Assembly (NCBI RefSeq): GCF_029784135.1
Contig: NC_073746.1
Coordinates: forward strand, 110,454,661 to 110,518,660
Origin: Toxorhynchites rutilus septentrionalis
Taxonomy: Eukaryota > Arthropoda > Insecta > Diptera > Culicidae
Reading direction: 5' to 3'
Length of the DNA stretch: 64,000 bases
This document shows, in pieces, positions 1 through 9,824 of this stretch. A model generated the notes under the pieces. The model was not told where the DNA came from. It searched no databases and was given only the letters and a program-made list of their open reading frames with translations. Each line of letters begins with the position of its first letter. Positions within the stretch are counted from its first letter, which is position 1. The position numbers and the translations under genes are program-made.

Positions 1-115
1 GATCAGATGTTTGCTGTTCTGTACTAAAAAAACGGTTTTCGTTACAAATAAGACCACGACGATAGCTCGATAGAAACCGATTCTTAAGTCTTCTAGCTGG
101 AAAATGTTATGATCT

Positions 116-129
116 AAAGTTATCATCAT
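116..129. repeat. Left target-site duplication of NLTR-1
   Basis: The 14-mer AAAGTTATCATCAT here is repeated exactly at 6151-6164, just after the A-rich tail of the LINE. The first bases are A-rich, so the true duplication may be the shorter GTTATCATCAT. It marks a target-primed insertion and fixes the 5' end of the element at 130. Confidence 0.9.
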
Positions 130-526
130 TCAGCTCGCGCAGTCCGAAGACATCGGTCGCAAATTTGTTCGCGATTATTATAAAGTGGAGATTATACCGT
201 TATCAGTTCGTGGCTGGTGAAGTTATTTCGCCCTAACGGGGTTCTCTTTATTGCGCGAGTGAGGAGAGCAGCAATCACTACCAGCGTGAGGAAGAAGTCC
301 TCCACGGCGGACGCGGTGGTCATCGCTGTGTGTGCTTTAGCATCGTCATCGATTCCATCATCGTGTTGTGGTGCGATATACCGTTGCATCTGTGCCGAGC
401 GATTGCCACGCGGTTCGATTGAGACACCGCTTTATTTCATTCGCATTGGTGTGCGATTTAGGTATAATATATATTAGGTTTAGAAATACAAAAAAAAAAG
501 AATTATATTATTTTATATCTGCCGTA
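130..526 (+). promoter_or_regulatory. 5' UTR and likely internal promoter of NLTR-1
   Basis: This stretch lies between the 5' end set by the target duplication and the ORF1 start. Full-length LINEs of this group usually carry an internal promoter near their first bases, so promoter activity here is inferred from position. I see no certain TATA or initiator signal. Short frames inside it (for example the reverse frame at 192-389) are overlaps of no coding value. Confidence 0.45.
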
Positions 527-2095
527 ATGGCAGAAGGTCATGTTAACATGGAGATTGAAACTACTGTTTCCTCCTCACTAGCTACAACGGGGGCTGGGAA
601 GTCGCTTAAACGCGTTCCCCCCTCAGAAGATGTCTCTTCAGAGAAAGAGGTAATCTACCTTAACAAGCCCCCCTCAAGAAAATTGGCAAACTTTTCCTCT
701 TCGCCCCCTCAATCTCCCGCTCCCGCTTCCGCTCTACTACCGAACTTGCCTCCCAGCCCTACTGATACCGCTCCCGTTCAACAATCGACCTCGTCCTCCC
801 CCTCAGTTGTTTCCTCTCCTCGTGTCAAGGTCTATCCAGACGATGCACTTGGAGCTGGTCCATGGGTTGTTTTTTTCCGGCCTAAACCAAAAGGAAAGGC
901 AATTAATGTCATTCAGGTTTCGAAAGATCTGGCAAGATTATATTCCTCCGTGGTCGAAATCTCTAAGGTTAGACCGAACAAACTGCGTGTTGTCGTGAGT
1001 GATCGGAAACACGCGAATGCAATTGTGATCGACGAGAGATTCTCCCTAGAGTATCGCGTCTACGTGCCCTCCCATGACGTAGAAATCTCGGGGGTGGTAA
1101 CTGAAACTGGTCTGACGTGCGAAATGATAAAAGAAGGAGTTGGTAAATTTAAAAGACTCCCGTTGGTGGGTGTTAAAATTTTGGACAGCCGCCAACTAGG
1201 AAAAGTATCCCAAGAAGAGGAAAAAACTAAATTCACGCCGTCAGACTCGCTTCGAGTAACTTTTGCTGGTTCCGCTCTACCTGACTACGTCATGGTGGGC
1301 AAATTGAGATTGCCTGTGCGACTCTTCGTGCCAAAGCCCATGACTTGCCAAAAATGCAAGTCAGTTGGTCACACTTCAGATTATTGTGCCAACAAGGAGC
1401 GCTGTGCCACTTGCGGAGAGCAACATGAGGGGAAATCCTGCAGTGCGACTGAGCATAAATGTCCATATTGCGGGGGATCCCCACACGAGCTCTCAGTTTG
1501 TGAAACTTACAAGAGTCGCTGGGAGAAACAGAAGCGCTCTTTGAAGGAACGCTCGAAACGCACTTTTGCGGATATTTTAAAGGGCGCTTCGCCACTGGCC
1601 CAACAACAACAACCAATCAACACACAAAATGTCTTCGCCACGTTGCCCGTTGACGAAATAGAAGCGGACACAGCTAACGGGGACACACCGTTCATTTTCC
1701 AAGGGAATCCCCGGCGCAAAAATGTGACCACTCCCAAAGTTCAAGGACAAGCCCCTCCGGTGATACCCCCTGTTAGCATGCCTAAAAAATCGAGTGCAGC
1801 GGACAAGCAAAATCAGGTTCCTCCTGGTTTCCGTGGGAATAATTCACCTTCGAATGGCCCAGCACTCGAGGGGACATCAAAAACCCCAACTGTCCCTGTT
1901 TTTCCGTCCAGTTCAACTTCCCAATCGGGATTTATAAAGTTGACTGACCTTGTGGATCAAATCTTCACGTGTTTTAACGTTTCCGACTCCATCAGAACCA
2001 TTGTCATCTCAATGCTTCCAGTGTTAAAGACAATTTTGCAGCAATTGATGCAAACATGGCCCCTCCTTGCAATGATTATCTCTCTTGATGTCTAA
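527..2095 (+). CDS. NLTR-1 ORF1, gag-like RNA-binding protein
   Basis: This is an intact frame of about 522 residues. The frame is open upstream to 368, but I chose the ATG at 527 because the related NLTR-4 protein also begins MAEG. The N-terminal third is rich in Ser, Pro and Thr. The middle part carries a globular region typical of LINE ORF1. Three zinc knuckles follow at residues about 273-325: CX2CX4HX4C, CX2CX3HX4C and CX2CX4HX4C. The C-terminal part is low in complexity. The known role of such proteins is binding element RNA into a ribonucleoprotein with ORF2. The stop codon overlaps the ORF2 start by 8 nt. Confidence 0.9.
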   Translation: MAEGHVNMEIETTVSSSLATTGAGKSLKRVPPSEDVSSEKEVIYLNKPPSRKLANFSSSPPQSPAPASALLPNLPPSPTDTAPVQQSTSSSPSVVSSPRVKVYPDDALGAGPWVVFFRPKPKGKAINVIQVSKDLARLYSSVVEISKVRPNKLRVVVSDRKHANAIVIDERFSLEYRVYVPSHDVEISGVVTETGLTCEMIKEGVGKFKRLPLVGVKILDSRQLGKVSQEEEKTKFTPSDSLRVTFAGSALPDYVMVGKLRLPVRLFVPKPMTCQKCKSVGHTSDYCANKERCATCGEQHEGKSCSATEHKCPYCGGSPHELSVCETYKSRWEKQKRSLKERSKRTFADILKGASPLAQQQQPINTQNVFATLPVDEIEADTANGDTPFIFQGNPRRKNVTTPKVQGQAPPVIPPVSMPKKSSAADKQNQVPPGFRGNNSPSNGPALEGTSKTPTVPVFPSSSTSQSGFIKLTDLVDQIFTCFNVSDSIRTIVISMLPVLKTILQQLMQTWPLLAMIISLDV

Positions 2096-5000
2096 TTTCA
2101 ATAGAGAGGTCGGAGATATCACTGTTTTACAGTGGAATTGTCGTAGTCTTATCCCTAAATTGGATACTTTCAAATTTCTAATTCATAAATTCAATTGTGA
2201 TGTTTTTGCTCTGTCCGAAACCTGGCTCTCTTCTCAAAATAATCTCTCTTTCCACGATTTTAATATAATACGCTTGGACCGCGATGACAGATACGGAGGG
2301 GTACTATTGGGGATTAATAAGTGCCACCCATTTTTTAGAATTGAACTTCCACCTATTGGAGGGATCGAAGCTGTTGCTTGTCATGCAAACATCAGAGGCA
2401 AAGACCTCTGTATTGTCAGTTTGTATTGGCCTCCGAGAGCTGCGGTTAGCCGCAAGCAACTTGTTGACATGTGCTCACTCCTTCCTGAGCCACGATTGAT
2501 CTTGGGAGACTTCAACTCTCACGGAACTGCCTGGGGGGAACAGTACGACGACAATCGTTCATTGTTGATATATGACCTTTGTAACAGCTTCAATATGACC
2601 GTTTTGAATACTGGGGAAACAACACGTGTACCTAAACCTCCTGCTAACCCAAGTGCTCTTGACCTCTCGCTTTGCTCGAATTCACTATCGTTAGATTGCA
2701 AGTGGAATGTAATCCAGGACCCCAACGGTAGTGATCACTTGCCAATCAAAATTTCCATCACCATTGGGTCGAATGCTTCTGAATCTATAAACATGGCATA
2801 TGACCTCACAAGACACATTGACTGGAAAAAATATGCGGACGCGATTGCTCTAGCCATCAATTCCAGAGATGGTTTGCCTCCATTGGAGGAGTATAACTTC
2901 CTTTCTCGTTTGATCTATGACAGCGCGGTTCGCGCTCAAACGAAACCCATCCCAGGTTCCACTATTCGTCGAAGGCCTCCCAATCTATGGTGGGATAGCC
3001 AATGTTCCAAGCTTTATCAGGATAAATCGAACGTATTTAAAGCTTTTCGAAAACGTTGAACCATTGAGAATTTTCAAACGTATTTGGACCTTGAAAATCA
3101 ATTTAAAAACTTGATCAAAGGGAAAAAACGTGCTTATTGGCGAACTTTCGTGGGAGGTTTGTCACGAGAAACGTCAATGAAAAAATTATGGAAAGTGGCT
3201 CGAAACATGAGAAATCGCATGTTTTCGAATGAAAGCGACGAATATTCACATCGATGGATTTTTAATTTTGCACGCAAGGTTTGTCCCGATTCCGTTCCTG
3301 TGCAAAAAATTGTTCGAGATATACCACAAGATAGGTGCGATCTTGATTCCGAGTTTTCGATGGTAGAATTCTCTCTTGCTCTCCTTTCTTGTAACAATTC
3401 GGCTCCAGGAACGGATAGAATTAAGTTCAACTTGTTGAAACACCTCCCTGATGTGGCGAAACATCGCTTGTTGAATTTATTCAATCGGTTTCTGGAGCAT
3501 AATATTGTTCCAGATGATTGGAGACAAGTGCGAATTATAGCTATTCAAAAACCCGGAAAACCCGCGTCCGACTTCAATTCGTACCGCCCAATAGCAATGC
3601 TGTCTTGTATACGGAAATTGTTGGAGAAAATGATCTTGTTTCGCCTTGATCATTGGGTTGAAACGAATGGCTTACTCTCAGATACACAATATGGGTTCCG
3701 CAGGGGCAAGGGGACGAATGATTGTCTTGCGTTGCTTTCTTCAGAAATTCAAATGGCTTACGCCGAAAAAAAACAAATGGATTCAGTATTCTTGGACATA
3801 AAGGGGGCCTTTGATTCTGTTTCAATAGAGGTTTTGTCAGACAAATTACACTCTCGGGGTCTGCCGCCTCTGTTGAATAATATGTTATATAACTTGCTTT
3901 GTGAGAAACAGTTGAATTTTTCTCACGGGGATTCGACAGTAAATCGGGTCTCCTACATGGGCCTCCCCCAGGGCTCATGTTTAAGCCCCCTTTTGTACAA
4001 CTTCTATGTAAGCGACATCGACAATTGTCTTACACAAAATTGCAGCCTAGGACAACTTGCAGATGACGGAGTGGTGTCTGTCGTAGGATCAAACGAATCC
4101 GACCTGCAAGGACCCTTACAAGATACTTTGAACAATTTTTCAACCTGGGCCATTGGGCTAGGGATCGAATTCTCCACGGAGAAAACAGAGATGGTGGTTT
4201 TTTCTAGGAAGCATAGACCAGCAAAACCAAAGCTTCAACTTTTGGGTAAACCGATCACTCATGCTATGTCATTCAAGTATCTTGGGGTCTGGTTCGACTC
4301 CAAATGTACTTGAGGGGGCCCATATTAGGTATCTGAGTAAAAAATGCCAACAAAGAATAAACTTTCTCCGTACAATTACCGGCACATGGTGGGGAGCCCA
4401 TCCCGAAGATCTTATAATGTTGTATCGAACAACTATTCTCTCAGTGATGGAGTATGGCAGTTTCTGTTTTCAATCAGCTGCCAAAACACATCTCATTAAA
4501 CTCGAGCGAATTCAGTATCTTTGTCTCCGTATTGCGTTGGGATGTATGCCCTCAACGCATACCATGAGTCTCGAGGGTTTGGCAGGCGTACTCCCACTAA
4601 AAGATCGCTTCAATTTATTATCTCTTCGGTTCCTCATCCGGTGTAAGGTTATGAACCCATTGGTGATCGGAAATTTTGAGCAGCTTATCGAGCTAAATTT
4701 TCATTCAGGATTCATGAGCTCATATCATGAATTCATCTCCATGCAGGTTGATCCTTCTTCGTATACTCCCAACCGTGTCTGTTTTCCTGACTACATCAAT
4801 TCCTCTGTACATTTTGATCTGTTCATGAAGGAGAAAATCCATGGAATTCCAGATTATCATCGATCGGGGATCATTCCTACGATCTTCAATGCAAAGTATG
4901 GGCGTGTCAATTGTGATAATATGTACTTTACTGATGGGTCCTCTATGAATGAGTCCACAGGATTTGGAGTGTTCAACGAAATTTTTAGCACCTCCCACAG

Positions 5001-5772
5001 TCTTCAGAATCCTTGCTCTGTGTATATTGCTGAATTGGCAGCAATACATTGGGCGCTGGACAGCGTCGCCTCACGACCTGTGGAACACTATTACATTGTA
5101 ACGGATAGTCTTAGCTCTGTCGAAGCTATCCGTTCAGTGAGACCGGAAAAGCACTCGCCGTACTTCCTTGAGAGAATACGAGAAATTTTGAGTGCTTTAT
5201 CCAGACGCTGTTATGTCATTACCTTTGTCTGGGTCCCTTCACATTGCTCAATTCCGGGTAACGAGAGGGCTGACTCATTGGCAAAGGTAGGTGCAATTGA
5301 AGGCGATATTTATCAGCGTCAAATCGCTTTCAATGAATTTTATTCTTTAGTCCGTAAAAATACCATCGCTAACTGGCAACGTAAATGGAACGAAGATGAA
5401 TTGGGCCGGTGGTTTCACTCGATTATCCCTAAGGTTAGCCTCAAACCATGGTTCAAAAGTCTGGACTTAAGTCGGGACTTTATTCGCACCTTCTCTCGAC
5501 TCATGTCCAATCACTGTTCGTTAGACGCGCTACTCTTTCGTTTTAATCTTGCCGATGGCAATATCTGTGCTTGTGGCCAAGGTTACCACGACATCGAACA
5601 CGTTGTTTGGTCGTGCGAGGAGTATCTTGTTGCCAGATCGAATTTAGAAAACTCTCTTCGGGCTAGAGGAAGGCAGCCCAATGTGCCGGTGAGAGATGTG
5701 TTAGCTGGTTTAGACCTTGATTACATGTCCCAAATATATGTCTTCCTAAAAGCTATCAATCTTCGTGTGTGA
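2088..5772 (+). pseudogene. NLTR-1 ORF2, endonuclease-RT-RNase H (two breaks)
   Basis: The frame is equivalent to about 1,228 residues. The endonuclease (residues 1-235) keeps QWNCRSL, SETWL, LGDFNSHG and GSDHLPI. The reverse transcriptase keeps SYRPIAML, the GFRRGKGTND motif, FLDIKGAFDSV and GLPQGSCLSPLL, with LADD (4056-4067) at the active site. RNase H keeps FTDGS, AEL, TDSLSS and SHCSIPGNERAD, so all its acidic residues are present. A Cys/His cluster (CACG...HDIEHVVWSC) ends the protein. There are two lesions: an in-frame TGA at 3057-3059, aligned with a Gly codon in NLTR-4, and a one-base excess at about 4313-4319 that shifts the frame. The start ATG at 2088 overlaps ORF1. Translation by reinitiation or coupling is inferred. 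Confidence 0.9.
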
Positions 5773-6150
5773 TTGTCCTTATATCCTTATATTCTCCTTT
5801 TCCTTTCCCTTCGCGAGAAATCAAATCCCTTCTTACTAACAATAGAATAAGGTGAAATGTAAATACATGTTAGATATAAGATAGGCTTAAGAATTGAGTA
5901 TGATGAATGTGAGTGCGAATGTGAGTGTGAACATTGTCAACATATCCTTATATCCCATCCTTTTCCTGAAACAAAATGTCACCCTTCTAAACTCGAGTAA
6001 GCCGCGAGTAATCGGTTCTCTACTTCATTAACATTAGAATTAATAAAAAATGTTTATATATACTTGTAACTATACAAATAGGAGTTTGGCTCCTTTAAAC
6101 TTATGTAACTGAGCCTGTAAAAATAAACGATTTAATAAAAAATAAAAATA
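5773..6150 (+). other. 3' UTR, stem-loop and tail of NLTR-1
   Basis: The 3' UTR shares the 16-mer CCGCGAGTAATCGGTT (6002-6017) with NLTR-4 (22386-22401, reverse). A possible stem pairs GGCTC (6088-6092) with GAGCC (6111-6115) just before the A-rich tail. LINE reverse transcriptases often recognise such 3' structures. That role is inferred here. Confidence 0.6.
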
Positions 6151-6164
6151 AAAGTTATCATCAT
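6151..6164. repeat. Right target-site duplication of NLTR-1
   Basis: This is an exact match of the 14-mer at 116-129, following the A-rich tail directly. Confidence 0.9.
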
Positions 6165-8269
6165 CTTTTCTATACGAATTTGTCACTAAGTCCGATCTAA
6201 CGTCAAGTGTCTTAAACTGAATGGTCAATGAAAAAACCGTGTGCGAACCACCATCGTCAGTAATTGGTATGACAATTTCGCAGATCACGACCCACCGTAA
6301 TTCCAAGTTGACTAAAAAATGGCTGCACTTGCCACAACCGTGCAGTTTGTTAGAAATGGGAAACCAAGAACATTCAACAACAATATTTAGATTCGACCAC
6401 TTTTCGTTGGCTAATCACCCAGTGCCCAACCCAATAATAAATAAGCACAGTTACTTTCGTTTTTTTTTGTATATCAACCACGGTCTCGGATTTCAACGTC
6501 ATTCGAATAGACAACATTTTAGATTGGAGGGTATGCATAGGTCCCAATACAACGCCCGAATGGTCGGCATATGGAAAACAGTGAATGTTCGTTTGTGCAT
6601 TACTTAAATAGAATTCATAGAAACTTCATCATAACACGGAAACCAACATTTTTTCCAATAACTTTTCATTCTCCTCAGAGCTCGCCCTATCCTTATTCTA
6701 GCACAATTTGTGAATGATCTTCTCCTCACTGCTAGGTAGGTATGATCATTCCACTCCGAAGGCGTGTGTGCCCCGGGAGAATTTTCGCGTCAAGCGTCAG
6801 GAATGTGCCAAATGTCGCACGAGCGCGTGTTTTATGCTGACTCGGGCCGTCTCACCCTTGTCAGCGGTCGTGATCATAATGGTGTATCCAGCTATCTGAA
6901 CAAGCCTAATAGCTAGTCAACTTGGGCGCCGAAAACCCGCGCGCGCTCCACGCGCCCCATGAAGGGGTTGCTTCTGGCACCCGTAGATTAGTGTTCAGCG
7001 TTTTGTTGCGATATTCCTCAAAGCCTTCGTTAAGCTAATGTTTACTACACGTGAATGTGCAATTAAATTAGGGTTTCATAAAAAAAACCAACATCTTTTT
7101 GTTTTGTTCTGGTGGTTCAAGCTTTCATTGCCCGGTGTGGCTTGACAGCAGCAATAAATTATATTTCTCATAAGTAGTCGATTTTTCTACTCGCAAAACA
7201 CACAGAAGTGCCTCAATGGTGGCAATCAATCAAATCTCGCACATTTCGCCAAACGCCGCTGTTGATAAGCAACGCAGAGCAGAAACCTGATTGCGGGTCT
7301 CACTAAACGTTACATGATACAAGCCATCAGGTGAATTTTCTCGTGTTATAACTCCATTGGGGCTCACCTGGAGCTAATTAGGCGCGCTGGGTTCGCCAGT
7401 CGCCATTAGAAAGGGAAAAAAGGGGTGCTTATGTTGAGCCTCCCACCCATCAATTATAATCGCGGCTATGCGGGCAGCAGCATGAAGTTTCAATTATTGG
7501 TGATACATATATTTATTTGTATCTTTGTGAATTATTACAAACGGTGGAGTTTTTCCTGTGCGGACATCGAATGCAGCATAGAGCAACAAGGTGCGTTTTA
7601 ACATTTAAACAGCACATTCTAGTAGCACTTCCTAATCATAACTTCTGAGTTGGAAAGGTACAACTCTCATTGATGAATCGAGTCGATTACAAGCGAGGTC
7701 GGTGCTTTGTAATAAATAATGTGTTAGTTGCATCGGTGTCTAGCTTTAGTGAGAATCTGTACGCATTTCTCAATTTACTACAGAACACCTACTGGTCTGG
7801 AATGTTTTGACAGCAGCTTGTTTGGAAGATTTACGTTTTGTGGAAATTTGAATACGATGCAAAAGTTTTGATATGATACATTTTTTTCAGATTTAAAAAG
7901 TGCTGACAAATTGCCTAATCTAATTCATTTAGAACATCCACGTCTAGAATGCGGCGAAAATTCCAAAATCTTTGAAATTATTTATGCATCGTTGTGTAGC
8001 ATCCTCAATCGTTTCCGTGAACGTAGAAAGTATAACTCGGATAGATAGAAGTACGCTTCGAAGTGGTACTTACGATCGGCAGCTGCATAGCAAGGTATTG
8101 AAAGTGATTAAAGCAAACCCAGGACCATACTAAAAGTTATTAAAACTCAGAACACTAGGTAATATTGCCATAAACAACAAGTCAAATAATGAACTCAATG
8201 CATTTCATGCTGCATTTTATTCACTCTGGCACATCATATTACTGAATTTGAAGAAATTGCTGGCGGAAA
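6165..8269. other. Unassigned DNA, possibly host
   Basis: I recognise no transposon protein in this 2.1-kb stretch. Open frames at 6221-6607 and 6714-6899 show no known motif and look random. The only coding-like signal is the short exon candidate at 7482-7590. The stretch is less repeat-like than its neighbours. Confidence 0.5.
7482..7590 (+). CDS. Candidate first coding exon with signal peptide (partial host gene)
   Basis: An ATG at 7482 opens a 36-codon frame beginning MKFQLLVIHIFICIFVN, a hydrophobic stretch that resembles a secretory signal peptide. A Cys-containing segment (SCADIECSIEQQ) follows. It ends at CAACAAG|GTGCGT (boundary 7590/7591), a good match to an insect 5' splice donor in phase 1. 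Without splicing the frame stops within three codons. No downstream exon is identified in the window and I do not recognise the protein. A random short frame cannot be excluded. Confidence 0.3.
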
Positions 8270-8570
8270 AAGAGAGGTGATTAATGAGGTGTTGTGTTCC
8301 ATGAGGACAACGCAAGACCACACAATTTCGAGAGTTTGATTGGGATGTTTTAATGCATCCAACATATAGTCCGGACCTGGCACCAAGCGATTACCACCTT
8401 TTTCTCGCGTTGCAAAATTTCCAGAGTGATAAGAAATTGGGATCAAGAGAAGATTGTAAAAATCTATTACTAGAGTTTTTCGCCAATAAGGACCAAAACC
8501 TCTATGATAGAGACATCTTCCAAATTTCACAACAAAACTGAGTATATTTGACCCAAATCGGACAATCCGA
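8270..8570 (+). pseudogene. Mariner (DD34D) transposase remnant, C-terminal part
   Basis: The frames contain DNARPH (from about 8303) and, after a frameshift, HPTYSPDLAPSDYHLFLAL followed by a C-terminal tail ending EFFANKDQNLYDRD. These match the second and third catalytic aspartate regions and C-terminus of the mariner at 62515-63758, at clear divergence. No TIRs or 5' half were found, so this is an old fragment. Confidence 0.8.
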
Positions 8571-8599
8571 AGCATATTAAAAACAGTTTTGAATTTCAC

Positions 8600-9824
8600 C
8601 CAAAAATAATGGAATACTTTTTCCCAAACCTAATATATTATCTACGCGCCTAATATAATAAAGAAAATAATAAATTTCTGAAACAAAGTATTGAACAATT
8701 AAAAAATATCAAGCCTTATCTGAACGAAAATCCAACTATTGAACTTTGAAGCATAGAAGACACTGTCATTAACTATCAGGATGACCCATTAATTTTGTAT
8801 TTTGCTGGTTTTTAATTAATTTAGTCCGAAAGGTGCGTCATATTCGAGGAGGCCGATTTGTATGCCGTCTGGTTAAGAGCACTTGTGTAGTTCTGGATCA
8901 CAGGCGCACACTGTAGTTGTGGACGCGACCAAATTAATTACTCGCTGATGTTTCTGGCATCGCAATCATCAAGTATGGAAAAGTTCATTCGCTCATTTCT
9001 CCACACCTGATTATAAATCACTCTTGTATCTGCTTGAAATAATCATGGCGAAAAGAACGCAGCAAACAATCGTGAGATTGCACGATGAATCATTTTACAC
9101 TCCCCGACCATCTTCATTCGGGACTGATAGAAATCATAACAAAACAAAGAGTGGAAAACAACATTTAATGAATGAATATTTCTTTGGTAGGATCGCATGA
9201 AACAAAATAAATTTGTGAGTCAAAATAGATTGAATCTGCGTGTATGTATGATTTTATTGTCCTTTGTACTCTTTTCCTTGTCAGCATTCAAGTGCACATG
9301 AAATCCACCTTCTCGCTCATCAATAACTTGCGTTAATATGGTCTTTTGCGTTGACTTAGATCGTTTCATACTAGAAACACGAAAATGTCATTGCAATAGT
9401 GTACAGGAAACAACTCGATTTCAACTATCTACCTATATTTTACTGCCGCGATCGAGGCTCAATGATTGCTATTTGAGTGAAAAACGAATGATTTTACTGA
9501 GACACTCGCTGGCTCAAGCAAATGAGGCAAATGAGGGAATACAAAAATTTCTGAGAATAGAAGAGCGGAATCGAGACAGTATTTTTCCATTCTAATCGAG
9601 AATGAACTTTGCGAAGAGGATAGGTGAATGTTTTCTGTCTCAAATAAAGTGAGGCATAAACGGAGAATAGAAGGGTGAGTTTTATCTGTGAATGAGTGTT
9701 GTTGAACGAATTTCGATGCGATTTTGCCCACACCTGGCAATCATTACATCAAACTGATGCCATTCCATTGAGGTCCTGAACTACACAACTATGTGGGGAA
9801 TCATCAAACTAGACTATCATCGGC
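8600..9824. other. Unassigned DNA
   Basis: No protein is recognisable. A segment near 8865-8950 has a weak resemblance to a tRNA-derived SINE head (TATGCCGTCTGGTTAAGAGC resembles an A box) but lacks a convincing B box. Frames at 9338-9740 have no motif. Confidence 0.4.

Larger units (their letters stand above)
130..6150 (+). mobile_element. NLTR-1: full-length I/Loner-group LINE with RNase H
   Basis: The element runs from a 5' end starting TCAGCTCGCGCAGTCC to an A-rich tail (about 6119-6150). It has a 5' UTR of about 400 nt, ORF1 (527-2095), ORF2 (2088-5772, broken) and a 3' UTR of about 380 nt. It is flanked by 14-bp duplications, so it is not 5' truncated. The order of domains (ORF1 with three zinc knuckles; ORF2 with APE endonuclease, reverse transcriptase, RNase H and a Cys-rich end) is that of the I superfamily (I, Loner, Outcast, LOA). 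The exact clade needs a tree. NLTR-4 at 22285-28285 is a clear relative with the same gene lengths. Confidence 0.9.

Noticed and set aside
192..477. Small frames on both strands before ORF1
   Set aside because: They lie in the 5' UTR of NLTR-1 and have no similarity to anything recognised.
6221..6607. 128-codon frame after NLTR-1
   Set aside because: No motif, composition like surrounding DNA, no start context or splice support.
8860..8960. tRNA or SINE head
   Set aside because: Only an A-box-like string is visible; no convincing B box, cloverleaf or second copy in the window.
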